This document shows positions 9,681 through 18,781 of a DNA stretch of 64,000 nt, piece by piece. The DNA is from Paracoccus tegillarcae (GTDB lineage: Bacteria > Pseudomonadota > Alphaproteobacteria > Rhodobacterales > Rhodobacteraceae), in assembly GCF_002847305.1 (NCBI RefSeq), contig NZ_CP025408.1, positions 1,385,001 to 1,449,000 on the forward strand, in the 5' to 3' direction. Under the pieces are notes generated by a model that saw only the letters and a program-made list of their open reading frames with translations, was not told the origin of the DNA and did not search any database. Made by a program: the position numbers and the translations under genes. Numbering within the stretch: position 1 is the first letter of the stretch; each line of letters opens with the position of its first letter.

Positions 9681-10493
9681 CTATTGCGGCAGCTCTTCGA
9701 CCTGAACGCGCACACCCATCTTTTCTTCGCCCGTTCCCATCGCGACGCCGCGGATCGGCGCTGCATCCTGCGCATCCAACCCAGAACCCAGCCGGACATA
9801 GCGTTCATCCGGACAGCAGCTATTGGCTGCATCAAAGCCGACCCAGCCCAAACCGTCGATGAATATCTCGGCCCAGGCATGCGCTGCGTCATGCGAGTCG
9901 CCGTCGATTGTCGAATGCAGATAGCCCGAAACATATCGCGCCGGCATCATTCGCAGGCGGGCGATGGCGATCAGCGCATGAGCATGATCCTGGCAAACCC
10001 CCTCGCCCAGCGCCAGCGCCTCGGCGGCGGTCGTCGATACCTTGGTGACGCCACTGACATAGCGGATAGCACCCGCCACCGCCGATGACAGCTTATGCGC
10101 CGTGTCCAGCCCGTCATCCGCGTTTCCGTCGACCTCTGCGGCCAGGTTCTTGAGCCCGTCATCGACGCGGGTGGGCGCGGTGTCGCGCAGATAGGTCATG
10201 GGGTGGATCACCTCACGGTGCCCGCGCAGAACGCCCGCCGTGTCGCGCGTGTCGACGCGACCAGAGATGCGCACCGAGACCTCTTCGACAGGACCGCGCA
10301 CGGTCCAGCCCTCGATCCAGTCACCGGTACCGTCGCGAAAGCAGGGCCCTTTCATCCCGCCGGTCACGTCAATCGTCCATTCATGCGTTTTCTGGCCCTC
10401 GAAAACCGAAGGGGTCAGGCGCAGGCTTTGAACAAGATTGCGGATCGGCTTGTCGTAGCCATAGACCGTTTCATGCGAAATGCGCAGCTTCAT
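9681..10493 (-). CDS. Transglutaminase-like family protein
   Basis: A 270-residue protein with an N-terminal transglutaminase beta domain (KLRISHETVYGYD) and a cysteine-protease-like core. The catalytic Cys is in GEGVCQDHAHALIA, the His in DAAHAWAEIF and the Asp in GWVGFDAANS. It is predicted to be cytosolic, with no signal peptide. Homologues are constantly found with alpha-E and circularly permuted ATP-grasp proteins, as here (3 bp after the alpha-E gene). That suggests a peptide- or protein-modifying pathway, possibly ligation and cleavage, whose substrate is still unclear. The start is the ATG at 10493. Confidence 0.9.
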   Translation of the reverse strand: MKLRISHETVYGYDKPIRNLVQSLRLTPSVFEGQKTHEWTIDVTGGMKGPCFRDGTGDWIEGWTVRGPVEEVSVRISGRVDTRDTAGVLRGHREVIHPMTYLRDTAPTRVDDGLKNLAAEVDGNADDGLDTAHKLSSAVAGAIRYVSGVTKVSTTAAEALALGEGVCQDHAHALIAIARLRMMPARYVSGYLHSTIDGDSHDAAHAWAEIFIDGLGWVGFDAANSCCPDERYVRLGSGLDAQDAAPIRGVAMGTGEEKMGVRVQVEELPQ

Positions 10494-10496
10494 GGG

Positions 10497-11453
10497 TCAG
10501 GCGCTCCCCTGTAGGTAATCCTGGTGAACCAAGGCGGCGACACTTCCGATGCTGGTGATGAACCAGGTCAGAAACTCATGCAGCCCCTCGTCAAAGATGG
10601 TGTCGATATCGCGATTCTGCAGCGTCTCCAGCACCTGTCGCGCCTCATCGCGGGCGGCCGTCGGAACCGCATCGCCGTAACGGCGCGCCAGACCCTCCAG
10701 ATGCCAGACGGCTTCGTAAAGAGAGGTGATCAGCGAACGCGGGCTTTCACCGTTCAGGATCAGGAAATCCGCGACCCGACCGGCGGTCACATCGCCGCCG
10801 TAAGCCCAGTGGAATGCCCGATGCGCCGAAAGCGCACGCAGGATCACCTGCCACTGATAGGAATCCAGCCCAGAGCCTACAAATTCGATCCGTGGCAACA
10901 GCACGAAATATTTCACATCCAGCAACCGCGCCGTCGCATCCGCGCGTTCCAGGCCATAGCCGAGATTCATGAAATGCCAGCCATCATTGCGCAATTGCGT
11001 CGCGTTGATGGCGCCGCGCACGGTCGAGGCATGGCGGGTGGTGAAATCCGTCAACCCGGCCATGTCCAGCTTGTTTCGCGGCGTCTTCTCGATCTTGCGC
11101 AATTCCTGATAGGCCACATTCAGCGCGTCCCAGACTTGCCCTGTCAGCGCAGTGCGGACGATCCGGCCACTTTCGCGGGCCTTTTCGAAACACACGACGA
11201 CCGACGACGGATTCTCACGGTCGAAGAACAGATATTCCTCGATGTTTTCCTGCGTGACGTCGCCATATTTCGTCGTAAAGGCTTCGATCGTTCCCGATGC
11301 CCGCAGCAGCGATTTCCATTCGCTCTGATAGCCCTCGTCGGTGTTGGGCAACAGCGTGATACGCTGGCCCACATCGATCAGACGGGCGGCTGTTTCGGCG
11401 CGTTCCAGGTGGCGGCCCATCCAGAACAGATTCGAGGCGGTACGGCTTAGCAT
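10497..11453 (-). CDS. Alpha-E domain-containing protein (DUF403)
   Basis: A 318-residue helical protein opening with MLSRTASNLFWMGRHLERAE, the signature of the alpha-E domain. It contains repeated Glu/Arg helices and a late WHLEGLARRYGD segment. The biochemical role is unknown. In family genomes it is an obligate partner of the circularly permuted ATP-grasp protein, and in some systems the two are fused, implying one complex or consecutive steps. Here it follows the ATP-grasp gene by 16 bp and precedes the transglutaminase by 3 bp. An AGGAGGG-type Shine-Dalgarno (from the GAGGAGGGATAAG region) precedes the ATG. Confidence 0.92.
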   Translation of the reverse strand: MLSRTASNLFWMGRHLERAETAARLIDVGQRITLLPNTDEGYQSEWKSLLRASGTIEAFTTKYGDVTQENIEEYLFFDRENPSSVVVCFEKARESGRIVRTALTGQVWDALNVAYQELRKIEKTPRNKLDMAGLTDFTTRHASTVRGAINATQLRNDGWHFMNLGYGLERADATARLLDVKYFVLLPRIEFVGSGLDSYQWQVILRALSAHRAFHWAYGGDVTAGRVADFLILNGESPRSLITSLYEAVWHLEGLARRYGDAVPTAARDEARQVLETLQNRDIDTIFDEGLHEFLTWFITSIGSVAALVHQDYLQGSA

Positions 11454-11469
11454 ATTCTTATCCCTCCTC

Positions 11470-12882
11470 TTATTCCGACAGAACCCAGGTGTCCTTGACC
11501 CCGCCGCCCTGCGACGAGTTCACGACCAAAGATCCTTCGCGCAGCGCCACCCGGGTCAGTCCGCCTGGCACCAGCTCGATCCGGTCTCCACACAGGCAAT
11601 AGGGCCGCAAGTCCACATGACGCGGTGCGATTCCCTCATCGACAAAGGTTGGCGTGGTCGACAGCGCCAAGGTGGGCTGTGCGATATAGTTCGAGGGATC
11701 GGCCTCGATTTTCTTGCGGAATTCCTCGATCTCGGCCTTGGTCGATTTCGGACCGACCAACATGCCGTAGCCGCCAGAGCCGTGAACCTCTTTCACCACC
11801 AGGTCGGGCAGGTTTTCCATCACGTATTTATAGTCATCTTCCTTCCACAACGTCCACGTATCGACGTTCTTCAAAAGAGGCTCTTCACCCAGATAGAAGC
11901 GCACCATTTCCGGCACAAAGGTATAGATCGCCTTGTCATCGGCCACACCCGCACCTGGTGCCGAACAGATCGACACCCCGCCCGAGCGATAGATATCCAT
12001 CAGCCCCGGCACACCCAGCATCGAATCGGGGCGAAAGCACAGCGGATCAAGATAGGGGTCATCGAGTCGGCGATAGATCACATCGACACGCTTGGGTCCC
12101 TGCGTCGTGCGCATATAGACGAATTCGCCATCGACGAACAAATCCTGGCCCTCGACCAGTTCGACGCCCATCAGGTTGGCAAGAAAGCTGTGCTCATAAT
12201 AGGCGCTGTTGAAATGGCCCGGCGTCAGGATCACGCAATTCGGACGGCTCTCGCATTTCGCGGGCGCGACCGATTCCAAGGTGCGGCGCAGCAGTTCGGG
12301 ATATTGATCAACCGGCTCGATCCGATTGCCCCGGAACAACTGCGGGAACATGCGCATCATGATCTCGCGGTTTTCCAGCATATAGCTGACACCGGACGGC
12401 GTGCGGCAGTTATCTTCCAGCACGAAGAACTCGTCCTTGCCCGTACGCACAAGGTCGATGCCGATGATATGGCTATAGACCCCGCGCGGCGGCACGACGC
12501 CGGCAACCGCCTTTTCATAGGCCTCATTCTGATAGACCAGCCGGGCCGGAATGCGGCCCGCGCGGACGATCTCGCCCCGGCCATAGACATCGCGCAGAAA
12601 CGCGTTCAGCGCCCGTGCCCGCTGCTTTATCCCGCGCTCCAGCTTGCGCCACTCGTTCTGTTCGAAAACGCGCGGCATCATGTCAAAGGGGATCAGCCGG
12701 TCGGGATCGCCGCCCTCGCCATAGACGGCGAAGGTAATACCGATGCGGCGGAACAACTCTTCGGCCTCGGCCTGTTTCATCTGGCGAAAGTCATCGGGCA
12801 TCGTATCAACCCAATTGCGCAGCCTCGCATAGGGTTCGCGGACCTTATCGCCCTCGTACATCTCGTTGTAAAATTCCATCAC
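11470..12882 (-). CDS. Circularly permuted type 2 ATP-grasp protein
   Basis: A 470-residue protein of the circularly permuted ATP-grasp family (former DUF404/DUF407). Typical motifs are visible: NEMYEG near the N-terminus, RIGITFAVYGEGGDPDR, the GYGMLVGP ATP-binding loop and a C-terminal LRPYCLCGDRIELVPGGLTRVAL. ATP-grasp enzymes form acyl-phosphate intermediates and ligate carboxylates to amines, so a peptide-ligase-like role is likely, but the substrate is not known. It is first in the three-gene minus-strand unit. The ATG at 12882 follows a GGGGGA tract. Confidence 0.92.
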   Translation of the reverse strand: MMEFYNEMYEGDKVREPYARLRNWVDTMPDDFRQMKQAEAEELFRRIGITFAVYGEGGDPDRLIPFDMMPRVFEQNEWRKLERGIKQRARALNAFLRDVYGRGEIVRAGRIPARLVYQNEAYEKAVAGVVPPRGVYSHIIGIDLVRTGKDEFFVLEDNCRTPSGVSYMLENREIMMRMFPQLFRGNRIEPVDQYPELLRRTLESVAPAKCESRPNCVILTPGHFNSAYYEHSFLANLMGVELVEGQDLFVDGEFVYMRTTQGPKRVDVIYRRLDDPYLDPLCFRPDSMLGVPGLMDIYRSGGVSICSAPGAGVADDKAIYTFVPEMVRFYLGEEPLLKNVDTWTLWKEDDYKYVMENLPDLVVKEVHGSGGYGMLVGPKSTKAEIEEFRKKIEADPSNYIAQPTLALSTTPTFVDEGIAPRHVDLRPYCLCGDRIELVPGGLTRVALREGSLVVNSSQGGGVKDTWVLSE

Positions 12883-13147
12883 GTCCCCCTGCCCGACCGG
12901 ACTTTAAAGGCCCGGCGTTATTGCCCGATGATCTGCGTCGATCGCAGCAAAGTCTATAATCGAAGCACCGGGAACCAGAGAAAGTTCCAATGTTTCATGG
13001 TGCTGCAATGCGACTTGCCGGCTTTTCAGGCTGATATTCCGACGTTCAAGCACTGACCGAGAGGGGGCTTGGCATCGCCTGGGGTTCCGTCAGGCCGCGA
13101 AGGTCGCGCCCCGACGGGGTTTTGGTCATGCATCCGGGCTTTGCCGA
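12883..13147. other. Intergenic region between ATP-grasp operon and thiolase
   Basis: This 265-bp stretch should hold the promoter of the ATP-grasp/alpha-E/transglutaminase operon and the end of the thiolase transcript. I see an imperfect GC-rich dyad (GGTCGCGCCCCGACGGGG region) near 13103-13125, but no convincing terminator with a T-tract. No coding frame here looks real. Confidence 0.4.
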
Positions 13148-14314
13148 TCAGACCAGTTCAATTGCGATGGCCGTGCCTTCACCGCCGCCGATACAGATAG
13201 CCGCCACGCCGCGCTTGCCGCCGCGCGCCTGAAGGGCATGGATCAGCGTGACGATGATGCGCGCACCCGACGCACCGATGGGATGGCCCAACGCGCAAGC
13301 GCCGCCATTCACGTTCACCCTGTCATGCCCGACACCCATGCGTTCCATGAAGGCCATGGGGACGACCGCGAAGGCCTCGTTGACCTCCCACAGATCGACA
13401 TCGTCCTTGGTCCAGCCGATCTGGTCCAGCAACCGCTCGGTCGCGGGGACCGGCGCTGTCGGAAAATCGGCCGGTGCCTGCGCATGACCGGCATAACCCA
13501 CGATGCGCGCGATTGCGCCATCCGCGTTAATACCGATCACCAGCGCCGCAGCGCCGTCCGAGATCGAACTGGAGTTCGCCGCCGTGACGGTCCCGTCCTT
13601 GCGAAAGGCGGGCTTCAATGTCGGGATCTTGTCTGGTCGCGCATTGCCGGGCTGTTCATCGGTATCGACGACATGTTCGCCCTTGCGCGAGGCGACGGTG
13701 ACCGCCGCGATCTCGGCCTTGAACGCACCCGAGGTGATGGCCTCGTTCGCGCGGCTCAGGCTGGAGAGGGCAAAGTCGTCTTGCGCCTCGCGGGTAAAGC
13801 TGAACTCGCTCGCGCAATCCTCGGCAAAGGTGCCCATCAGGCGGCCCTTGTCATAGGCATCCTCGAGCCCGTCCAGGAACATGTGGTCGATGACCTGCCC
13901 ATGCCCCAGCCGTGCCCCGCCCCGCATCTTGGGCAGCAGATAGGGCGCGTTTGTCATGCTTTCCATGCCCCCCGCGATCACCAGATCGGCGCTGCCCGCG
14001 CGGATCATGTCGGCGGCTGTCATCACGGCCTGCATCCCCGATCCGCACATCTTGTTCAGCGTCGTCGCCGGTACCGATTCCGGCAGCCCGGCTGCAAAAC
14101 CGGCCTGGCGCGCGGGTGCCTGGCCCTGACCTGCCGGCAACACACAGCCCATCAGCAGCGCCTGCGGCTTGTCCGGCGCAACACCGGCCCGTTCCAATGC
14201 CGCAGCGATCGCAACCCCGCCCAGCTGTGCGGCGGAAACATCTGCAAAAGCACCTTGCAGCCCCGCCATTGGCGTACGGGCCGCACCAAGAATGAAAATG
14301 TCTCGGGTTGTCAT
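13148..14314 (-). CDS. Acetyl-CoA C-acyltransferase (thiolase)
   Basis: A 388-residue thiolase that condenses two acyl-CoAs or cleaves 3-ketoacyl-CoA. The nucleophilic Cys90 lies in NKMCGSGMQAV, the His in GGACALGHPIGASGAR and the second catalytic Cys in AICIGGGEGTA. Motifs fit the biosynthetic acetyl-CoA acetyltransferase subgroup as well as degradative ones, and there is no phaB or fad partner nearby to decide. I moved the start to the ATG at 14314, preceded by GGAGGACAACG; a longer frame exists but its extra residues do not belong to the family. It is divergent from the STAS gene. Confidence 0.93.
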   Translation of the reverse strand: MTTRDIFILGAARTPMAGLQGAFADVSAAQLGGVAIAAALERAGVAPDKPQALLMGCVLPAGQGQAPARQAGFAAGLPESVPATTLNKMCGSGMQAVMTAADMIRAGSADLVIAGGMESMTNAPYLLPKMRGGARLGHGQVIDHMFLDGLEDAYDKGRLMGTFAEDCASEFSFTREAQDDFALSSLSRANEAITSGAFKAEIAAVTVASRKGEHVVDTDEQPGNARPDKIPTLKPAFRKDGTVTAANSSSISDGAAALVIGINADGAIARIVGYAGHAQAPADFPTAPVPATERLLDQIGWTKDDVDLWEVNEAFAVVPMAFMERMGVGHDRVNVNGGACALGHPIGASGARIIVTLIHALQARGGKRGVAAICIGGGEGTAIAIELV

Positions 14315-14406
14315 CGTTGTCCTCCGCGATTTCGGGCTACGCTTACCGGATGGTAACCATTTCCGTCTAGTCAGGATGCCAGAAAAGCAGCTCAAGGGAT
14401 TGTCCG

Positions 14407-14739
14407 ATGAACCTGACAGTCACATCCGACACGTGCAAGACGGTGGTGAAAATAGAGGATCGGCGGCTGGATGCCGCGATTTCGACGCGCTTCAAGGATA
14501 GAATGCGCCAGATAGTCTCCAAATGTAAAAATCAGGTCACGCTCGACATGCGGCAGGTGGATTTCATGGACAGTTCGGGGCTGGGCGCGATGATCGCCGT
14601 GCACAAGGCGATGCCCGCCGGCGTACCGCTGATTCTATCGGGGCTGACGCCCAATGTTGGCCGGGTATTCAAGCTGACGCGGATGGATACGGTTTTCGTC
14701 ATCGAGGATTCATCCGATCTGAAGCGCGAGGCAGGCTGA
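14407..14739 (+). CDS. STAS-domain anti-sigma factor antagonist
   Basis: A 110-residue single STAS domain of the SpoIIAA/RsbV type. The phosphorylatable Ser lies in DFMDSSGLGAMIA (Ser56 or Ser57). In such switches the dephosphorylated antagonist binds the partner kinase/anti-sigma factor and frees its target. The next gene starts inside this gene's stop (TGATG), so the two are translationally coupled, as usual for antagonist/kinase pairs. No sigma factor or PP2C phosphatase is present in the window, so the output of the switch is unknown. Confidence 0.9.
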   Translation: MNLTVTSDTCKTVVKIEDRRLDAAISTRFKDRMRQIVSKCKNQVTLDMRQVDFMDSSGLGAMIAVHKAMPAGVPLILSGLTPNVGRVFKLTRMDTVFVIEDSSDLKREAG

Positions 14740-15239
14740 TGAATGCGGCAAACAACGCGGATGCAAAGCGGGCGGGGCAGGTCACCCAGAGCCGCAGGCA
14801 GCCGATGTTTCACCGCGTTTTGCATGCCAGGCCGATGGTGGTGCGTGACACGCTGGCCGCCATACGCCGCCGCTTTGCCGCCGAGATTGACGAAGACGCG
14901 CTTGGGCGTCTTGAACTGGTGCTGGCCGAAGTGATGAACAACGTCACCGAACACGGCCCTCGCGGGGATACAACCGCGCCTGACGCGCCAGTGATTCATC
15001 TCAGCATCGTGCGTCACGAGGGCGGGCTGTCCTGCTCGATCACCGATGACGGTGTCTCTTTGCCCGATAGCTGTCTACTGCCCCGGCCCATCCCAGACAC
15101 CGCGGCGCTTGACCTGCCCGAGGGCGGGTTTGGCTGGTTTCTGATCCAGGACCTGACGCAAGAACTGTATTACTACCGCGAGGAAACCCGTAACTTTCTT
15201 GCCTTTCACCTGCCGGTTACAGACGATCCTGAGAGCTGA
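14739..15239 (+). CDS. RsbW-like ATP-binding anti-sigma factor / serine kinase
   Basis: A 166-residue HATPase_c protein of the SpoIIAB/RsbW type. The N box is visible in ELVLAEVMNNVTEHG (about residues 59-73). The G1-like box is SITDDGVSLPD, and the glycine-rich GGFGWFLIQDLTQ serves as the lid/G2 region. It should phosphorylate the upstream STAS partner on Ser and sequester a sigma factor or another target. A non-conserved N-terminal 25 residues carry several Arg/Lys. It overlaps the STAS gene by one base. Confidence 0.9.
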   Translation: MNAANNADAKRAGQVTQSRRQPMFHRVLHARPMVVRDTLAAIRRRFAAEIDEDALGRLELVLAEVMNNVTEHGPRGDTTAPDAPVIHLSIVRHEGGLSCSITDDGVSLPDSCLLPRPIPDTAALDLPEGGFGWFLIQDLTQELYYYREETRNFLAFHLPVTDDPES

Positions 15240-15335
15240 CAGGACCAGTTGCGCAACGCTGACGGATGAAACACATGGACCCTGCGCGGCTTTGCCGTTC
15301 GCAGGTTGCCTGGCCGCCAAACCGGCATCGGCCAT

Positions 15336-15668
15336 TCAGTTCATGGGCGATTGCAACGGATATCGCCCGTCCTCGAATTCACCGAACATCTCTGTCACCT
15401 CGGGATGTTCCAGCGGCTCGCCCGAGAAATCAGGGACCAGATTCTGCTCGGACACATAGGCGACGTAATAGGTTGCCTCGGTCTCGGCAAAGAGATGGTA
15501 GAACGGCTGATTCTTGGCCGGCCTGATATCTTCGGGAATGGATTCGTACCATTCTTCAGTATTCGCGAATTCGGGATCGACATCGAAAACCACCCCGCGA
15601 AAATCGCGGCTACGGTGGCGGACGACTTGTCCCAAACTGTATTTCGCAATTCTGCGGTGAAGTATCAT
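15336..15668 (-). CDS. hspQ: Heat shock protein HspQ (YccV/hemimethylated-DNA-binding family)
   Basis: A 110-residue HspQ protein. Diagnostic motifs are YSLGQVVRHRSRDFRGVVFDVDPEF (read as the GQVVRHR and FRGVVFDVDP parts), NQPFYHLF and YVAYVSEQNL. In E. coli HspQ is a specificity-enhancing factor of Lon protease and was first described as binding hemimethylated oriC DNA. It is cytosolic. The start at 15668 is an ATG, and the gene stands alone between two intergenic gaps. Confidence 0.94.
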   Translation of the reverse strand: MILHRRIAKYSLGQVVRHRSRDFRGVVFDVDPEFANTEEWYESIPEDIRPAKNQPFYHLFAETEATYYVAYVSEQNLVPDFSGEPLEHPEVTEMFGEFEDGRYPLQSPMN

Positions 15669-15779
15669 TTAAACGGTCCCAACCGGCAACCAACTATTGC
15701 AATATGTCCAAGCTGTCTACAGCCGCGACCGCCTGTTTCGACAGGTTTTCGTCCAGAATCGAGCTTCGCGCCGAAAGGC

Positions 15780-16247
15780 TTACTGGGCGGCCAGCGCAGC
15801 CAGTTCATCCTGCGTCAAGGCAACGGTCGAGATGGCCATCTTGGCCGAGCCTTCGCTCAGTTCGTTGGCATGCGCCAGATAGACCAGAACGCCGTTCACC
15901 TCGTCAAAGACGCGTTTGACCCGCAGCGATTTGAAGACCAGCGAGCGCCCCTCGGAAAACACGTCTTCGCCGCCTTTCCCGCGCTCGATATCGCCAACGG
16001 TGATCGGGCCGGTACGGCTGCATTCGATCGCGGAATTCGACGGATCCTCAAACCAGTTGCCTTGACTAAGGCGGTCAATGACCGAGCGGTCGAAATAGGC
16101 CAGATGACAGGCCACACCTTCAACCTCTGGGTCGCGGATGGCCTCTATCATGATGTCGTTTCCGACCCAGTCCACGCCGATCTCGCCGACTTCTTCTGCA
16201 TTGGCCGACCCGGCTGTCAGCATCGCCAAAAGGATCAATCGTTTCAT
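15780..16247 (-). CDS. creA: CreA family periplasmic protein
   Basis: A 155-residue CreA-type protein with a cleavable signal peptide (MKRLILLAMLTAGSANAEE, cleavage near residue 17). The mature part has the family pattern VGNDIMIEAIRDPEVEGVACHLAYFDR, represented by the IEA-DP-V-GV-C core, and a second Cys in AIECSRTGPI. Its function is unknown. I chose the ATG at 16247 because AAGGAG lies 7-9 nt upstream; the longer open frame upstream lacks family similarity. It lies 14 bp after the phosphoesterase gene and may be co-transcribed with it. Confidence 0.9.
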   Translation of the reverse strand: MKRLILLAMLTAGSANAEEVGEIGVDWVGNDIMIEAIRDPEVEGVACHLAYFDRSVIDRLSQGNWFEDPSNSAIECSRTGPITVGDIERGKGGEDVFSEGRSLVFKSLRVKRVFDEVNGVLVYLAHANELSEGSAKMAISTVALTQDELAALAAQ

Positions 16248-16261
16248 TCTGTCACTCCTTG

Positions 16262-16996
16262 TCATCCAACAGCGGGCTCGGGCATCAGCGGCACCGCCTC
16301 GTGCTCTGTCAGCAACCATGCCCCATCTTCGTCCAACCGCACCGCAGATAGCGGGCCACCATAGGCCGCGCCGCTGTCGAGGTTCAGCCGGTTTCCGTAA
16401 TGTGTCGCACGGTCAATCGCCGTGTGGCCATGCACGACCAGTGAGCCATGATCGACGCCGCTGTCCAGAAAGCCCTTTCTGATCCAGACCAGATCCTGCT
16501 CTGCCTGCGCCTGCAAATCTACGCCCGGCCGGATGCCCGCGTGAACGAACAGCGCGCCGTCCTGCAAATGCCAAAGCGGCAATCCCGCCAGGAACTCGGC
16601 ATGTTCGACCGGCACCGCCGCCTTTGCCGCTGCGTGCAGCAGATCACGCGGCTGATCCGGATCGACGCCATATGAGGCCAGCGTCGCCGCCGCGCCAAGA
16701 CCTGAATGGTCTGTCCAGACGACCGGGGTCGCCAGGCCGGGGTCGGCCCAAGCCGAATCGCTGAGAAATGCGGGCAGAAAACGGTCGTGATTGCCGCGCA
16801 AAACAATCCAGTCGCGACCCGCCGCCTGCCCGTCCAGCAGGTACTGAACCACGCCGCGCGAATCGGGACCACGATCAATCAGATCGCCCAGATGGACGAT
16901 CCTTGCATCGTCGCCGGCATCCGCTGCGATCAACCGATGCGCCTGATGCAACAGCTCTAGCTGGCCGTGGATATCACCAATGGCATAAACTGGCAT
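16262..16996 (-). CDS. Calcineurin-like serine/threonine phosphoesterase
   Basis: A 244-residue metallophosphoesterase with all core motifs: GDIHG (7-11), GDLIDRGPDS (37-46), GNHD (68-71) and the late VVHGHTAID. This set matches the PrpA/ApaH-like protein phosphatase subgroup, which binds two metals and hydrolyses phosphoserine/threonine or dinucleoside polyphosphates. The ATG at 16996 is preceded by GAGG; the upstream open frame runs back into serA on the same strand and is not part of the protein. The substrate is undetermined. Confidence 0.9.
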   Translation of the reverse strand: MPVYAIGDIHGQLELLHQAHRLIAADAGDDARIVHLGDLIDRGPDSRGVVQYLLDGQAAGRDWIVLRGNHDRFLPAFLSDSAWADPGLATPVVWTDHSGLGAAATLASYGVDPDQPRDLLHAAAKAAVPVEHAEFLAGLPLWHLQDGALFVHAGIRPGVDLQAQAEQDLVWIRKGFLDSGVDHGSLVVHGHTAIDRATHYGNRLNLDSGAAYGGPLSAVRLDEDGAWLLTEHEAVPLMPEPAVG

Positions 16997-17016
16997 GGGA
17001 ACCTCGGTCGCCAATG

Positions 17017-17043
17017 AAAAATCCCGGCCTGTCTGGCCGGGAT
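17017..17043 (-). terminator. Rho-independent terminator downstream of serA
   Basis: A perfect 9-bp stem (ATCCCGGCC paired with GGCCGGGAT, 5-nt loop) is followed on the minus strand by TTTTT. It lies 27 bp after the serA stop and before the phosphoesterase start, so it should end the serC-serA transcript. Confidence 0.9.
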
Positions 17044-17069
17044 CAGTTCTTTTGGCAAGCCTCGAAGGA

Positions 17070-18659
17070 TCAGACTTCGAAATGTAGCGGGCGCGCCTGG
17101 ATGAATTTTCCGGTCTTTTGCAGCGCCGCCAGTGCCGAATCCGAGATCGCCTCGTCCAGATAAAGGATCGCGATGGCGTCATCACCCGCTGCCGAACGCC
17201 CAAGCGTGAAGTTGGCGATGTTGACGCCTTGCTCACCCAGGGTCATCCCCAATGCGCCGATCACGCCGGGCAGATCCTTGTTGCGGGTGTACAGCATGTG
17301 CTCACCGATCTCGGCGTCGATATTGATGCCGCGAATCTGGATAAAGCGCGGCTTGCCGTCGCTGAAGACCGTACCAGCGATAGAACGCTCGCGATCGGCG
17401 GTGACGACCGTCAGCTTGATATAGCCTTCGAAAACGCCGCCCTTGTCCTGATGCGTGGTGGCAACCTGGATCCCGCGATCCTTGGCGATCACCGGGGCCG
17501 AGACCATGTTCACATCCGGGTTCGAGGCCTTCATCACGCCTGCGATCACCGCCGCATTCAGCGCGCTGAGGTTCATGGTCGATACGACGCCGTCGTAAAG
17601 CACGTTGATCGCCTTGATCGGTTCGCCGGTCATCTGCCCGACAAAAGCGCCCAGATGGCTGGCCAGCTTGATCCAGGGGCCCATCACGGCTGCCTCTTCG
17701 GCAGTGACAGAGGGCATGTTCAGGGCGTTTTGCACCGCCCCGGTCAGCAGATAGTCCGACATCTGTTCAGCCACCTGAATGGCGACATTTTCCTGCGCTT
17801 CGCTGGTCGAGGCGCCCAGATGCGGGGTCACTACCACGTTGGGCAGGTTGAACAGGGGCGATTCGGTCGCCGGCTCGGTTGCAAAGACGTCAAAGGCTGC
17901 GCCTGCCACGCGGCCATCCTTCAGCGCCTCGGCCAGCGCGTCTTCGTCGACCAGACCACCACGGGCACAGTTGACGATCCGAACGCCCGGCTTCAGCTTG
18001 GCAATCGCCTCGCGCGACAGGATGTTGCGGGTCTTGTCGGTCAGCGGCACGTGGAAGGTGATGAAATCGGCCTTGGCCAGCAATTCGTCCAGTTCGACCT
18101 TTTTCACGCCAATGTCTTTCGCGCGTTCTTCCGACAGGAAGGGGTCATAGGCGATGACCTTCATGTGCAACCCAAGCGCCCGGTCGATCACGATCGAGCC
18201 GATATTGCCCGCACCGATGACGCCGAGCGTCTTGTTGAACAGCTCGACCCCCATAAAGCGGTTTTTCTCCCACTTCCCGGCATGGGTCGAGGCCGACGCC
18301 TCGGGCAGCTGGCGCGCGACCGCGAACATCATCGCAATCGCATGTTCGGCGGTGGTGACGCTGTTTCCGAACGGCGTGTTCATCACGATCACGCCTTTTT
18401 TGGATGCCGCCGGGATATCGACATTGTCGACGCCGATGCCGGCACGTCCGATGACCTTGAGGTTGGTCGCGTTTTCCAGCAATTTCTCGGTCGCCTTGGT
18501 GGCCGAGCGGATCGCCAGCCCGTCATATTGGCCGATCACCTCGGCCAGCTTGTCCTTGTCCTTGCCCAGATCGGGCAGGTAATCCACCTCCACGCCGCGA
18601 TCGCGAAAGATCTGAACGGCGGTCTCTGACAGCTTGTCGGATACGAGTACCTTGGGCAT
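17070..18659 (-). CDS. serA: D-3-phosphoglycerate dehydrogenase
   Basis: First enzyme of serine synthesis, oxidising 3-phosphoglycerate to 3-phosphohydroxypyruvate with NAD+. At 529 residues it is the long form with catalytic, NAD-binding, intervening (ASB) and C-terminal ACT domains. The Rossmann motif VIGAGNIGS is at 147-155, and the catalytic His is in TPHLGASTSEAQ. The ACT domain region (MLYTRNKDLPGVIGALG) suggests feedback control by serine. The ATG at 18659 follows AAGGATAAAAGCT. It lies 122 bp downstream of serC on the same strand. Confidence 0.96.
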   Translation of the reverse strand: MPKVLVSDKLSETAVQIFRDRGVEVDYLPDLGKDKDKLAEVIGQYDGLAIRSATKATEKLLENATNLKVIGRAGIGVDNVDIPAASKKGVIVMNTPFGNSVTTAEHAIAMMFAVARQLPEASASTHAGKWEKNRFMGVELFNKTLGVIGAGNIGSIVIDRALGLHMKVIAYDPFLSEERAKDIGVKKVELDELLAKADFITFHVPLTDKTRNILSREAIAKLKPGVRIVNCARGGLVDEDALAEALKDGRVAGAAFDVFATEPATESPLFNLPNVVVTPHLGASTSEAQENVAIQVAEQMSDYLLTGAVQNALNMPSVTAEEAAVMGPWIKLASHLGAFVGQMTGEPIKAINVLYDGVVSTMNLSALNAAVIAGVMKASNPDVNMVSAPVIAKDRGIQVATTHQDKGGVFEGYIKLTVVTADRERSIAGTVFSDGKPRFIQIRGINIDAEIGEHMLYTRNKDLPGVIGALGMTLGEQGVNIANFTLGRSAAGDDAIAILYLDEAISDSALAALQKTGKFIQARPLHFEV

Positions 18660-18742
18660 AGCTTTTATCCTTGTTTGACGCGCCCGGGCCTCTGCCGCGC
18701 TGGCGCTTGTTCTGCTTTGGTCGTGAAATATCATCGGAGGGT

Positions 18743-18765
18743 CCGGGGGCAGTCAGCGCCCCCGG
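18743..18765 (-). other. GC-rich hairpin between serC and serA
   Basis: An 8-bp perfect stem (CCGGGGGC with GCCCCCGG, 7-nt loop) lies 17 bp after the serC stop. There is no T-tract on the minus strand, so it is more likely a partial attenuator or a mRNA-stabilising element than a full terminator. It could set the serC:serA ratio; this is inference. Confidence 0.5.
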
Positions 18766-18781
18766 CCATGGCGGATCGCAA

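Noticed and set aside
11341..13056. A 571-residue plus-strand open frame
   Set aside because: Antisense shadow of the ATP-grasp gene and the alpha-E gene start; no family motifs.
17118..18629. A 503-residue open frame opposite serA
   Set aside because: It is the antisense shadow of serA in high-GC DNA; its composition is typical of antisense frames (rich in Arg, Gly, His, Gln and Ile-Arg) and it has no recognisable motif.
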